Below, one piece after another: positions 1 through 12,062 of a stretch of DNA of 64,000 nucleotides. This stretch comes from Cannabis sativa (lineage: Eukaryota > Streptophyta > Magnoliopsida > Rosales > Cannabaceae). The stretch lies in the NCBI RefSeq assembly GCF_029168945.1, contig NC_083604.1:61954211-62018210 (forward strand), written 5' to 3'. The notes under the pieces were generated by a model. The model made no database searches. It saw only the letters and a list, made by a program, of their open reading frames with translations, and was not told where the DNA came from. Position numbers and translations under genes: made by a program. Each line of letters opens with the position of its first letter. Position 1 is the stretch's first letter.

Positions 1-665
<665 letters not shown>

Positions 666-752
666 TGACACCTTGCATCTATTTTTCTCAGGTTAAATGA
701 ATTAACCTATTATTCATTTAGAAAAAAAAGAGGAAATTAAAGAAAATAAAAA

Positions 753-758
<6 letters not shown>

Positions 759-797
<39 letters not shown>
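759..797. repeat. (CT)n microsatellite
   Basis: About 19 uninterrupted CT units, just before the region that resembles a Gypsy LTR. Confidence 0.95.
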
Positions 798-799
<2 letters not shown>

Positions 800-2299
800 C
801 TGGGGCAAAAACCAGGGGGGAACTCTTCTTCAAGCTGATATAAACTGAGTATTCAGCAAGGGTTTGTGAGACTAGAGCAAAGGTAAAACCTTAGAACTCT
901 TGAATATGTGTTTTTAAGCTTTTTACTTAGGTTGAACTTGTGATATTGTTCATTGGGGGCTGTTAGGGTTTGATTCTTGTTTAGTTCGAATTCTAGGGTT
1001 AGTTTGGATTGATTTTAACTCCTAGCAGCTGGTTTTAGTGTGTGTTGTTGGTTTTATGCAAGTTTAAGCTTTGAGTTCAAAGCTTTGATCATTAATGGCA
1101 AGTTGAGATTCAATGGTTTGTTTTGTGATTTTCTGGCTGGAATATATTGTGTATACTCTAATTAGGTACTCTGGAAGGTTTGGTTGCATTTGGTGGAGAA
1201 TTGAGCAAAGAATGAAAAGCTTTGGGGAAACTCATGCAAACCGGCTAGCCGGTTTGTAGAGCCTCAAAAACCGGCTAGCCGGTTTTGGCAGGGTTCCCCG
1301 GGCCTTTCATTTTCTCAATTTTTGTCTTTGTGGTGCCTTGATTGGGTGTTTCCCCATTTCCAGAGTTAGAATAACCTATAGAAAGCATAACAGAACCTAG
1401 GGTTAAGGTTTTGAGTTTCCCGGGATTAGGGTTTTAATCATGTTACTTACCCCGTTTTAAAATTTGATTAGGGCATCCATCTAGCACAAGATTTCCGTTC
1501 AGGTCGGCCAGCACACTTGAATTCGGAAATAAGGTAAGAACTGAATATAATGTGTGATATGAATATCTGAGTGTATGTATATGTTATGTGTATATGCATG
1601 CTTAAATTTTTATTGGCACTACCAACACTTGTATGGTTATGATACAGAGTGCATTGGTATAGTTAGTATTGATTGTGAGTACAATACAGTGATACCAACA
1701 CAAGTACGGGAAAGTGCTGAGGTGTGTGGTATATCACTCAGTGGTACTCAGGGTACGAAACAAACCCTACCAACACTCGTACAGTGAGGTACGTTGTGTA
1801 TGTGGTATAGTGGTTGTACCCTAGTATTGAACGTTCTTACTCATTTGTTAAGCCTTGTAAGTAGGTGTATGGGTGCCTATTTACAGGTCGGAAATTATAT
1901 GATATATTATATGCATTTCTTACTGAGTCTGTCGACTCACAGTTCTACTTCCATGTGTAGGTAAAGGAAAGGCGAAAGCTGAACAGGAGTGAACCTGAGC
2001 TAGGGTGAGATTGTACATGTCAAAGCAGCGTGACCTGGAGAGTTCGTTCTCAGGACATCTGGGGATTGTATTTTGTTAGTCGCTGTGCGACCTGTAAAAA
2101 TGTGTATTTTGGAATATTAACTTTTGAAAAGTTTGAAAACGGGATCCCAGCACTTGTAAATATTTTAATATATTATAAAGTTTATTAATTAATATAAAAG
2201 TTTTAATTTAACACGTTTTTTAAGAAAATTCTTTGATTACCAAAGATTGCACTGTAATTGAAAAAGCACTGTAGCGTGCCTTAGCATTAGGGCGTTACA
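800..2299 (+). mobile_element. Gypsy-type LTR, 5' boundary unresolved
   Basis: The sequence ends in GGGCGTTACA at 2299, a typical Gypsy LTR terminus. It shares its plan with the reverse complement of the LTR at 15881-17980: a GTAAGAACTGA stretch, then a 'TTACTGAGTCTGTCGACTCAC' type block, an AGGTAAAGGAAAGGCGAAAG block and an AT-rich end. No coding sequence is visible. The next five bases (GAAAT) should be the target duplication, but I found no matching GAAAT followed by TG on the left, so the LTR may be truncated, possibly starting as early as 664. Two identical 16-bp palindromes lie near 1240-1285. It sits inside the gag remnant to its right. Confidence 0.65.
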
Positions 2300-2880
2300 G
2301 AAATACTGGACGTAGTGGCTGGTTGTTGATTAGTAACTTGATAGGCTCTCCGTATCAGTACGGTAGCCTGCCTTGTTCGGTCATCGATGGCCGCTTGCTG
2401 AGCCTTCAATGTTTCCATCTCCCTATCCCTCCATTCAATGAACTGACGTTTCTGCTCTTTGAACGCAAGGTTCATTGCAGCACAGAGATCCTCATGATCA
2501 TGATGCAAGGTGTTAGTGTGACCTTGCATGAGTCCAAGGGCATTACGGAGGTTCTGAATCTCAGTGTCATCCCCTACTGTCGTCTAAGCATTGGTTGTGG
2601 ATGGGATTCTCGTGCTAGGAGTGCTTTGATCGGCTGCAGGACTGGTATTCCCAGTCTCTTGCACACCTGGTGTGATCCCAGCCAAAGGGGAAGTCACACC
2701 TTGGCCCACAGTAGGTGGCTGCGCGTTTGGATGCTCGGGATTGATTCCTGGTGGGACCCTTGTATTCCTAGGAGTTTGCATGGCAGGATTTGTCAGTAAT
2801 GGGTCACTCTGGTCAACCAAGCCTCTGCGACTTTGCACCACCATTCTGTTTGTCTGTTGAAACTTAAGACAAAAAACAAG
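2300..2880 (-). pseudogene. Gypsy-like gag N-terminal fragment
   Basis: On the minus strand a Pro-, Thr- and Gln-rich segment (2844 to 2584) is followed, after a single stop, by a charged helical segment rich in Lys, Arg, Glu and Gln (2529 to 2287). This is the usual composition of the N-terminal part of Gypsy gag proteins, and it lies just downstream of a primer-binding-like site and an LTR in the same orientation. The stop at about 2585 interrupts an otherwise open frame. The 3' side is cut by the plus-strand LTR ending at 2299. No zinc knuckle, protease or RT remains. Assignment rests on context and composition, not on a catalytic motif. Confidence 0.5.
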
Positions 2881-2892
2881 TTTGGATTTTTG

Positions 2893-2910
2893 CTCTCAAT
2901 GAAAGCACCA
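2893..2910 (-). other. Putative primer-binding site
   Basis: Read on the minus strand, TGGTGCTTTCATTGAGAG starts three bases after the LTR end and begins with TGG, matching a tRNA CCA end. I do not know which tRNA it pairs with. Confidence 0.55.
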
Positions 2911-2913
2911 AAA

Positions 2914-3598
2914 TGTTGACCTCGCTTTTAGCCAACGACACTGAGTCAATTAATAAGCGATAAGAAATGTAATAAAAACAGAGCGAAAATCAGTAAACGA
3001 TAAAGAACATAAGGTTTTTAAAGAGGTTCGACCCCTTCAGTTCGGTAATAGCCTACTCCCCTTAGATTGTATTGGCTTGAGAACAAAGAACACAATGTTT
3101 CCTCTCTCAAAGCTCTCACAATGAAATCTCTGAGTGTTTTCTCTTAGATCTCTCTCTGAAGCAATTCCTTCAATTCCTTCTATAGTGAAGATAGATCACT
3201 ATTTATAGGGCTAAATGCATGAGGGAATGTTTTCCTTTTGCTTACAATATCTATAATTGGTAAGAACATATATTACATATTTAGAATACATAAAATGGGG
3301 GATTGAGACAGCATGCGTATCTCTTTGATACAATCCCATGATTGTAGGGGTTGCCTATGCACTTGAGCTTCACGATATTAACTCTGAAGTAGTTAAGTCT
3401 TGATACACGGCTTGGAGAGATAACTGCACTCCTTGCTTGGATTATCTGCCCTTTACTCTGCTCGGTCAAGCAGACTTTGTGCGTGCATATGTGTTGCTTG
3501 AAGTCTGTTCGGAACATTTCTCTAGCCAAGTATAAAGAACGTCAGACACATGTCACTAGTACATACTGCCACGTCATAGTGCGAAAAATGGGATAACA
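2914..3598 (-). mobile_element. LTR (685 bp) of the minus-strand Gypsy-like element
   Basis: The stretch runs TGTTGACC to GGATAACA with short inverted ends. It contains a TATA-like CTATAAATAG on the minus strand near 3205-3215 and adjoins the primer-binding site. It is therefore read as the 5' LTR of the element whose gag lies at 2300-2880. The partner LTR is not in the window, so the outer edge is inferred from the termini only. Confidence 0.6.
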
Positions 3599-4003
3599 TG
3601 GTCAGCCCTGAGCTGAAATGGGCCACAGGCAAATTTTTTTTTTTTAGCTCTTACTATAATGATAAATGATATTCTTAAAAATTATTAAGAAAATTTGTAT
3701 TTATTTTTTATGTGGGCTCCTAATATATTATAGTGCATGACATATATGTAACTAAAATGTTACAGTGTTCCATTTGATGCTACGACGTTGGAGGACAAAC
3801 TAACACTAAATTAGTGTTTTAGGGGTACGTTGGACTTGCTCTAAGGATGTGCTATATATTGTGGTCCTGAAATGATGGTGCATTTGTTTGTATCTGACTT
3901 GAAAGTTTTCATAGATCATTAGCTATACCACTCCTAACATTTTTTTAGGTGGCTTGAAGGTTGCATTGCATAGTTTTATTAGCTAGTATCAATAGAACTA
4001 TTA
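3599..4003. other. Gene-free AT-rich stretch
   Basis: No coding or RNA gene seen. The bases around 3825-3845 (CGTTGGACTTGCTCTAAGG) resemble the end of a common plant MITE type, but no partner end was found. Confidence 0.5.
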
Positions 4004-4515
4004 AGACTCGTTTGGTTTGCCGTATTGTTGTATTGTGTTAGATTGTGTTGTATTTTATTGTATTGTATTAGTATTATTTAATACAATATAATGTTTGGTA
4101 TTGACTTGTATTAATTGATTGTGTAAAGTTATAATATAATTTTAATACACTCGATCCCAACACCAACTACGGGTCCGGGTTCGGTCTGGGTCCGAGTCCG
4201 GGTCTGAGTCCGAATTTGGGTCTGGGTCAGGGCTGGGTTGGGGTCGGATCGGGTCGGGTCGGGTCTGGGTCCGGATCTGAGTCCGGTCCGAGTCTGAGTC
4301 TCGAGTCCGGGTCGGAGATTGGTGTTGACCCCAAATTTTTTGTAAATATTATAGTACAAGCTAATACGGACCATTTATTATGTTAAAATAATACAACATA
4401 CATTGTATTAAAAAATTTGGTCGTAATAATTAACACAATACATTGCTTTATCCAAACATAGTGTTATTGATTATTTAATACAATCCGACCCTTATACGGC
4501 GTACCAAACGAGCCC
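4004..4515. mobile_element. PIF/Harbinger-type MITE, 512 bp
   Basis: Terminal inverted repeats AGACTCGTTTGGTTTGCCGTA and GGGCTCGTTTGGTACGCCGTA (right end reverse-complemented) are flanked by TTA at 4001-4003 and 4516-4518, the target choice of PIF/Harbinger elements. The inside has no transposase. A GC-rich run of GGGTC-like units at about 4160-4315 contrasts with the AT-rich flanks. Confidence 0.8.
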
Positions 4516-5090
4516 TTAGTGAAATATTTGATGATGTGAACACCACGCTAGAGTCCTGGCCTACATTTTTGCAACTTCTAAAAATTTATGGAGAATTTTA
4601 AAATATATACTCAATTTTTATGTTTTTTTTTATAATTTTACAGTCTAAAATTTGTAGTTACAAAAATACGCTTGTAAAGTTTTAAAATTATAAAAATAAC
4701 CTTTACTAAAAACAGAAAAGCAAAAAAAAAAAAAAAAAAACAACGAAAAATCAATTTCACAATAACAATAAATAAACTATAAAATAACCAAAAAAAAATT
4801 AGAAAAATAACATCATGACAACTATAATACAACTATAAATAACCAATAAAAAACGGTTTATTATTTTTACTATGATGTTTTTTTTTAAATAAAAAAGTCA
4901 AAAAGTAAAAATATTTTTTTTTTCCGTTTGATATATTTTTATATATATATTTTTTTAAAATTTTTGTTCTATTATATAAAATTTTCTTTAATATACTTAT
5001 ATGGTAAGTCAAATTTATGAGTTAGGACTCATTTTAACTAAAGATGTTTGATTAGAAATACTTACCATATATAGATGTATGTCAAGTTTA
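4516..5090. other. Gene-free AT-rich stretch with poly(A) run
   Basis: Very AT-rich, with a run of 18 or so A at about 4723-4740 and many T tracts. No gene or clear element end seen. Confidence 0.5.
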
Positions 5091-5099
5091 TGTGTACAC

Positions 5100-8000
5100 A
5101 AACTTACTCTTCTTTGTTAGTAATTTGGCTAGCTTCAAAGAATTATACAAAGGGCAATCAACCCCTACGAAGCTTGTCCTAAATGAAGTTTTTCACAAGC
5201 AGCTTGACGAAAGTGACAACCTCTTCCTCAACACCATCCCGGACACCTCAGAAGTAAAGGCAGCAATTTTCGAAATGGGCAAGGACAAGGCTCCGGGACC
5301 CGATGGGCTGCCTCCAAGTTTTTACACGCATCACTGGGCAACGGTCAATGCGGATCTTGTGGAGATGGTCTCCTTCTTCTTCGTTCACAAGGAGTTGCCC
5401 TCATACATAAATGACACCTCAATTGTCTTGGTGCCAAAAAAGGAAAACCCGACTCTAACAAAGGATTATCGCCCCATCGCTCTTTGCAATGTAGCATACA
5501 AAGTAATTTCCAAGATAATAGCTACAAGGCTCCGGAGTGTCATTCAAAAAATTATTTCTCAAAATTAGGCAGCCTTTGTCAAAGGGAGATGTATAGCCGA
5601 AAACACAATGATAGCTCGTGAGATAGTGCATTCTTTCTCAAGAAAGAAGGGCAAGAGAGGGTTCATGATGATAAAGCTGGATATGGAAAAGGCATACGAC
5701 AGAATGGAATGGAGTTTTCTGTTAAATGTGTTGAACCACATTGGTTTCACTTCCCCCTTCACAGAGTGGGTGCAAGCTTGCATTTCGGTAAAGCAGATTA
5801 GGCTGCTCCTCAACGGGGCAGTAGTTGGGAAATTCAAACCGGAGAGGGGCATTAGACAAGGGGATCTGCTATCCCCGACCCTGTTCATCATTGCCGCGGA
5901 AACCCTGTCAAGACTACTCCAGCTAAATGAAGAAAAGGGGCGGATTAAGGGATTCCAAATGGACAGACAAGGAGTGAAGGTAAATCACCTTATGTTCGCT
6001 GATGACGTCATTCTTTTTGGCCAAAGGCAAAGGCTTTCCGAGAGTGTCTAGACTTGTATTGCCAATGGTCGGGACAAAAGATCAACATACATAAGTCTTC
6101 TATTTACTTCTCCAAAGGTGTGCAACGGGACAAAGTACAAGCTATATCTCAGTATTGGGGAATGAGGAAAATGACCCCCGACACGATATACCTCGGACTT
6201 CCCCTTTTCAGATCATCAAAAAGAACGGAAGATTATAAACCCATAGTGGATAAAGTGCTCAACAGAGTCCAAGGCTGGAAGGCCAAAATGCTATCCTGTG
6301 CGGGGAGGGCCAGCCTCATCAAATCAGTGGGCACTACGCTAGCCAATTATGTTGCGTCTTCAGATGTCTTACCAAAATCCACGGCCCACCGAATTGACAA
6401 AACACTTAGAGGTTTTTGGTGGGGTGACTCGATGGATAAAAGAGTGATACACCCGGTAGCTTGGGATACACTATGCCGGCCCAAAACACATGGGGGGTTG
6501 GGATTTAGATCCATGGAATCCATTAACAAAGCTTTTCTCATGAAGTGGGTGTGGAAGGTACTAGAAGATGATGCAAGCCTATGGAAACAAGTGATGGAGG
6601 CGAAGTATGGCAAAAACACAAGCTTCCTTGACTTGGAAACTCAACCGAAGGACTCCCTTATATGGAAAGCTATACTACTCGCTAGACAAGACATGATGGG
6701 AGGGTTATGTAGGAAAATTGGAAATGGCGAGACTGCATCTATTTGGTTTCATCCATGGGTGCCGAGTCCTGTACCTCAACCCCAACCACGACTTGATGCT
6801 ACGGAAGGGATAAGCTTGGTGAATAACTTCATCGACAATAATTCTTGGAATGAGGAGATGGTGAGGACTTGGTTCCAACCGGAGGATGCAAGACGAATCC
6901 TAAATATTACCCTTCCCAACTCCCCTACAAGGGACTCATGGTTATGGCTACCAGAAGAAAATGGGAAGTTCAGCATAAAGTTAGCATACAGAACAATCAA
7001 AACTCTTCATGACACTCGGAGCCAAAACACCAAGTGGAGGCGCATTTGGGGAACTACTATGCATAACCGGCTTAAAATGGTACGAGTGGAGAATCTTAGC
7101 AGACTGCCTTCTAACTAGGGGTAAGCTCATGTTTATTTTCAACCTCAATGATACCTCTTGTCCATTATGCTCTCTACAAGTGGATTACTCTTTCCATATC
7201 TTTTGGGAGTGCGAAGTTGCAAGAGCGCTTTGGTTTGGGAGCATCTGGAATATTCGAACATCGGATGTAAATGCATCTAATTGGGAAGAGTGGATGGAAT
7301 GGTTCCACGTGGGAGTTAATAGGCCAGCCCATACTGACTTCAACATGATATTAAATGGAGCTGCGATCATTTTTGAAAAAATCTGGCAGGAAAGAAATGC
7401 CCGTGTTCATCAAAACACGATCACACCGATACACATCTTTCTCCAAAGAATCAATCGAAGGCTAATGGAAATGTGTGAGGTTCACAATGCACAGCCTCCA
7501 ATTCACAACAAATGGCTTCCCCCCCAGCAGGATGGACAATGTGTAACACTGACGTAGCCATAGGAGGAACCTTCTCATTTGGTGCAGCAGTGTTTAGGAA
7601 TGAGGAAGGGGTCGCCTTAAATATATCCACTAAAAAGATGCAGTATAGTGAACCACTCGCGGGTGAAGTGGTTGCTATAAACTGGGGTGCCGAAGTAGCT
7701 GTAAGTCTGAACTACAACAATGTTATTTTTCAGTCGGACTCTAAAGGCGCAAATGAAGCAATTACCACTGATCACTCAAAGATTAAGGATCACAATCACA
7801 ACATCCAACCGCTGGTGCAAAGGTTTCACACCATTGCTCACCGTGTGGAGTTATGGGAGGCTACTTGGGTTCCGAGAAGTCTCAATGGTGTAGCCGACTT
7901 TATGGCTCACTGGGCAATTCAATCTGGGCAGTTTGGGACAATTGAATTGACCAATTTTGTCAGTTCCCTGCCGACTTGGGAGGCAGATGGCTGAATCTGG

Positions 8001-8193
8001 ATTTACTTTTTTCTGGTTTTTTTGCTGTTGTTTGTTTTCCTGTTTTTTTCTATCCTAGTTCGCTTCTAGCAGGGTCTGAACCCTTAGTTTTTTTCTTTAG
8101 TTTCTAGCTGTTTGTTTTGTGTGTTCTGTTTCTCTCTGTTTCGCTTGGTGTTGTGTTGCTCCTTTGGAGGTAACAGTTATCAAAAAAAAAAAA
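5100..8193 (+). mobile_element. L1-like LINE, 5'-truncated, with poly(A) tail
   Basis: A reverse-transcriptase ORF without its upstream ORF1 and endonuclease is followed by a 3' UTR of about 190 bases and a tail of about 13 A at 8181-8193. 5' truncation and a terminal A run are hallmarks of target-primed insertion. I could not find a convincing target duplication. The 5' junction is placed where coding similarity begins, so it is approximate. Confidence 0.85.
5110..7994 (+). pseudogene. LINE ORF2: reverse transcriptase, zinc-binding domain and RNase H, broken
   Basis: Domains in order: RT start with [14 protein letters not shown] (about 5281-5320), the LDMEKAYDRMEW block, the RQGDLLSP block and the catalytic FADD (about 5996-6007); RT thumb and connection; a zf-RVT zinc-binding segment with CPLCSL and a downstream His/Cys pair (about 7160-7210); a C-terminal RNase H-like domain (7512-7994) with FQSDSKGA and a terminal WVPRSLNGVADFMAHWA block. 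RNase H at the C end is typical of plant L1 elements. Breaks: an in-frame TAG at about 5566 where a Gln codon is expected, and one-base frameshifts near 6040, near 7075 and in the C run near 7520. The few breaks suggest a fairly recent copy. It cannot express a complete protein. Confidence 0.88.
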
Positions 8194-10062
8194 ATGAGTG
8201 AGTTTCTTGCCAAAAGAAAAAAAATTATAAAGATTATTTCACAAATAGACAAAAATCATAAAAAAATTATAAAAATACAGTTGTTGAGAATTTTAAATAT
8301 TTTTACGATTTTTATAATTTTATTTATAGAAAATACGGTATTTTGATGTTGTACTCTTATTAATTTGTTTAAGATTGTTTGTTGTTTATATGTTATTTTT
8401 TGTTATTCAAAATGTTATTTTCATATTACTTTTATGTAGTTTTCGTATTGTTTTTATACAATGCAGTAAAAATATATATACATAAAAAAATCTTTGAACG
8501 TAAAAAAAATATAAAAAATTTATAAAAAATAGTGTATTATATAATTATCCCAAAATTATAATTGCACATATCATTACCCTTAAAATAAAATAAAAATAAA
8601 ATAAAACTATACAACATATAAAATACCACATAAATGAGCTCTCAATTCAATATTATATATATATATATATTTTTATTTCATCATGTGCTTCTTAGTGTAA
8701 GAAACATCAATTTTTTTTGTTAATAAAATTAAATTATATATATAATATAAATTATATATGAAAACAATAATCACCCAAAAACAAAAAGAACATAGGGCCA
8801 TGACCAACCCATAACCCAATATAGTTTCGCCAATGCCTCCAACCAAACGCAACTTAACTTCTATCCTGATTCAATTTGTGGGTAACAATAGTAATTAAGG
8901 ACACTTCTTTTTATAACTAAATTGTAGAGTGATTGATTTTGATTAGATTCATCATAGGTAATAATGGCTAGTATTTCATATTTAGTTAGTCTTTAGTTAG
9001 GATATGTGCCTATTAATTTACAATTTGATTGAAAGAACCTAATAAAGGTATGAATGATCAGTTGAATATAATCGACACCATTTAATTTGCATGCAAATAT
9101 TAGGGAACTAATAATAATTATTATATTATAATTATTGGATTAAGTTTCGATAGCTACACAATGTAGTAAGAAGAAGAGATAGTGGGGAGCACTAACTAAG
9201 GATTTTATATATTTTTTTTCTTAATTTAGGTGCCATTATCCTTTTATTATGGTAATACCCAATATTAGAGATATACCTATACTTCATGTTTATGTAAGTA
9301 TCATAAATTCATAGTAATATATATATATACCTAGCTATAGGCTCTCACATGTCATCATATGCCTTTGTTTGTTCCACATTTCATCCATTGGATGCATCAA
9401 TTTATTTTAAAGGGTCACTCATTCATGGCCATTATCGTTACTTAAAGTTGACAATTATGGGGTCAACATAATAAACTAATAATAATAATAATATAATTAT
9501 TTGTTTTTAATATTAATCATTCTTTCAAATTGGTGGCCAGTACTGGCCAGGAAATGGCCGTTGACATTGTTATGCATTATTGAGTTAGAGGCCACACATT
9601 GGTATACCATTAGTGGATCAATTACATATGTTTTTGGGTTGACCACAATTATTTTTTCTTCAAAAGGAAAAAACAAAATGAAGTGGTGAATTATAGGATA
9701 AGTGAGAAAATAATGTTTTTGGGTTGAGTTCCTTTGTATAAATTATCCTGAATAGAAGATCAAATACTTTTTTAATAATCACAAAAGAAATAGGTTTTGT
9801 CGTTTCTCTATTGTGGGTTTTTTCACTTTAAGTTATATATTGTATTAGTATTGTAAAGCTAATAAGACATTGACAATTGCTATTTTGAGAATATTTTGAT
9901 AACTATGAAGGTTCTAGTAATTCATTAACTTTTTTAAAAAACTAATATAGATACATAAATGGATTAATAAATAATTATGATAGTTAGTTAGCATCCCTCA
10001 GTTCTCATCTATGAAATCATTGGCTTCCCGTCTAAATGGTTGGATGCATTATCTTATAGAAC

Positions 10063-10102
<40 letters not shown>

Positions 10103-10310
10103 AAAGGTAGTTAAACTCTATAGCTAATAAGGTTGTTGTAATAGAACGGTTTCTTATAGTTGGCATTGTGTGTGTGGCACAACTACATCCTCATAAAAAT
10201 TTAGGCTAAATCCAGCTCATTTAGCATAGTGCTAGCCACTATTTTTGCAACTTATAATATTTGACATTTTTATGGTCAACTAAATTAAACAACTCAAAGA
10301 TAATCATGGA
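8194..10310. other. Long AT-rich intergenic stretch
   Basis: No gene seen. It holds many A/T runs, TA repeats near 8651-8671 and a (TA)n microsatellite near 10070-10095. Short open frames here lack any recognisable motif. Confidence 0.5.
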
Positions 10311-10317
10311 TACTACC

Positions 10318-10795
10318 CAATTCTTCCATAGTTCAAATGAATATTGAATCTCATATTTGAATTTAAAATAAACTAAAAATAAAATATGTAAAGCCTGCTA
10401 CGATAATTTGTACAAATGATTATACACCACGTCTTAGGGTGTAAGAGCCTTATAATAATATTTTATGGATAAATCCACATTTATATTTGCGCGAATTTTT
10501 TTGGCACGATAAAAAACCAACACAAGCAAAACTCGACATGACACAAAATATATGAGCTTAAAATTCTTTTATAGTGCAAATAAATATCAAGTCTCAAAAT
10601 TTTAAATTTAAAATAAATTAAAATTAAAATATGTAGGACTTGATATGATAAATTCCACAAATGATGATATACCATGTCTTAGAGTGACAATGCTATATAG
10701 ATAAACCACACTTCCCGTGCTGAATTTTTTGGCACGACACGAACCTAACACGAGCAAAACATGGCATGACACAAAAAAATTACATTGAGTTTGAC
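10318..10795. repeat. Local tandem duplication, two units of about 240 bp
   Basis: Unit one (about 10318-10556) and unit two (about 10561-10795) share, in the same order, a TTCTT-C/T-ATAGT start, an AAAATAAA-CTAAAA stretch, ATACCA/C-TGTCTTAG, TTTTTTGGCACGA, ACACGAGCAAAAC and CATGACACAAAA. They differ at many positions, so the duplication is not recent. No coding content. Confidence 0.7.
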
Positions 10796-10818
10796 ACGAT
10801 ATGAAAAAAAATAAGTTT

Positions 10819-11122
10819 CACTACTACAAAATTAACTTTTTCTAACGATCAACACGGCAGTCAAAGCCAAGAACTGTCAAAAAAAATTAGCGGGGAGCTT
10901 TACCATTGGTTTTACACAGATACATGCTAGCAGTAGTTTATAACAACTGCAAAAGATGTTTACATCAGTTATAAATTGGCACTAACCAACACTAAAATAT
11001 ATATATTTTTTTTTAAGTATATATATGTTAATGTAATGGACCAAGTGTTGGTTTTACGGTACTAAATCAGATACGCATCAAAAGAGTTATTTCTAATTAT
11101 CATTGTACCATATGTCCTAAAT
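10819..11122 (+). mobile_element. CACTA-like 5' end fragment
   Basis: The stretch begins CACTACTACAAAATTAAC, a CACTA-type terminus. No matching TAGTG end was found downstream. The Cassandra element at 11123 is inserted in or beside it. Confidence 0.45.
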
Positions 11123-11552
11123 TGTGACAGTCAGTAGTCCCGTGATCCATAAGGGAAAATGTCGGGTAAGCTGTACAATCCCACATCGCCTGGGGAAGGT
11201 CAAGTAGGATAATTTAGAGACTGTGCAGGTATGGGACTACACAGCTGAAGAGGGCTTAAATGGATTGATTGGTACTACCTATATCAACAAGATGTATCTT
11301 GTTTTTCGATAGCCCATCACGAAAGAACTCCACGGTTAAGCCTGCTTGGCCTGGGTAAGTTTGGGATGGGTGACCTCCTGAGAAGTGTTCCCAGAAAGCA
11401 TGGGAGTGAGGACAAAGCACGTTGTAATATTCGTGTTGGCCTGTAGGGCCAGTCATTAGTCCATGAAGCAGCCAAAGTGACGTACTCGTGTATAAGAGCC
11501 ATTATTTCGTGGGTATGACGGCCCAATGTAGGCTTGAAGTGGGGACGTTACA
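11123..11552 (+). repeat. Cassandra 5' LTR
   Basis: 430 bp, TG...CA ends, with a 5S-like region in the middle. It differs from the 3' LTR at many positions, so the insertion is old. Confidence 0.9.
11312..11396 (+). other. 5S rRNA-derived segment, first copy
   Basis: The order CCCATCA, GAACTCC, GTTAAG, TGCTTGG, then GATGGGTGACCTCCTGAGAAG (11364-11384) follows plant 5S rRNA, including the A-box and C-box regions of the internal Pol III promoter. The 5' third of 5S is only weakly kept. It belongs to the LTR and is not a normal rRNA gene. Confidence 0.88.
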
Positions 11553-11622
11553 AATGGTATCAGAGCCTTGACCTAGCAGGAAGTGTGGTCGACGAGGGCA
11601 TCGGACCCCGTAAGGGGGTGAT

Positions 11623-12057
11623 TGTGACAGTCAGTAGTCCCATGATCTGTAAGGGGAAATACCGGGTAAGCTGTACAATCCCACATCGCCTAGGGAAGGT
11701 CAAGTGGGATGATTTCAGAGATTGTGTAGGTATGGGGCTACACAGTTGAAGAGGGCTTAAATGGATTGATTGGTACTACCTATAACAACAAAGAGCATCT
11801 TGTTTTTCGGTAGCCCATCACGAAAGAACTCCATAGTTAAGCGTGCTTGACCTGGGGCAATTTTAGGATGGGTGACCTCCTGGGGAAGTTTTCCCAAGAA
11901 GCGTGTGAGTGAGGACAAAGCACGCTGGAAACACTCGTGTTGGTCTGTAGGGCCAGTCATCAATCCAGGAAGCAGCCAGAGTGGCGTACTCGTGTATAAG
12001 AGTCATTCATTCTGTGGTTGTAAGGACCCAATGGAAGCTTGAAGCGGGGACGTTACA
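11623..12057 (+). repeat. Cassandra 3' LTR
   Basis: 435 bp, same ends and same internal plan as the 5' LTR, followed by the TAGAT duplication at 12058-12062. Confidence 0.9.
11812..11896 (+). other. 5S rRNA-derived segment, second copy
   Basis: It keeps GTTAAGCGTGCTTG (A-box region) and GGATGGGTGACCTCCTGGG (C-box region). This copy is closer to canonical 5S in both boxes than the first copy. Confidence 0.88.
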
Positions 12058-12062
12058 TAGAT

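Larger units (their letters stand above)
11123..12057 (+). mobile_element. Cassandra-type TRIM retrotransposon, complete
   Basis: Two LTRs (11123-11552 and 11623-12057) start TGTGACAGTCAG and end GGGGACGTTACA. They enclose only about 70 bases: a primer-binding site TGGTATCAGAGCC at 11555-11567, matching initiator Met tRNA, and a purine tract AAGGGGGTGAT just before the 3' LTR. The flanking five bases are TAAAT (left) and TAGAT (right), a target duplication with one transition. There is no protein gene, so movement depends on enzymes supplied by other elements. Both LTRs carry 5S rRNA-like sequence, the defining feature of Cassandra. Confidence 0.92.

Noticed and set aside
4129..4374. Open frame rich in Thr, Arg, Gln and Pro
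   Set aside because: Encoded by the GGGTC-type minisatellite inside a MITE.
11555..11567. tRNA-like TGGTATCAGAGCC
   Set aside because: It is the primer-binding site complementary to a tRNA 3' end, not a tRNA gene; no cloverleaf is present.
11256..11963. Several open frames of about 65-70 codons in the 11.2-12.0 kb region
   Set aside because: They lie across 5S rRNA-like and LTR sequence of the Cassandra element and repeat in both LTRs; not protein genes.
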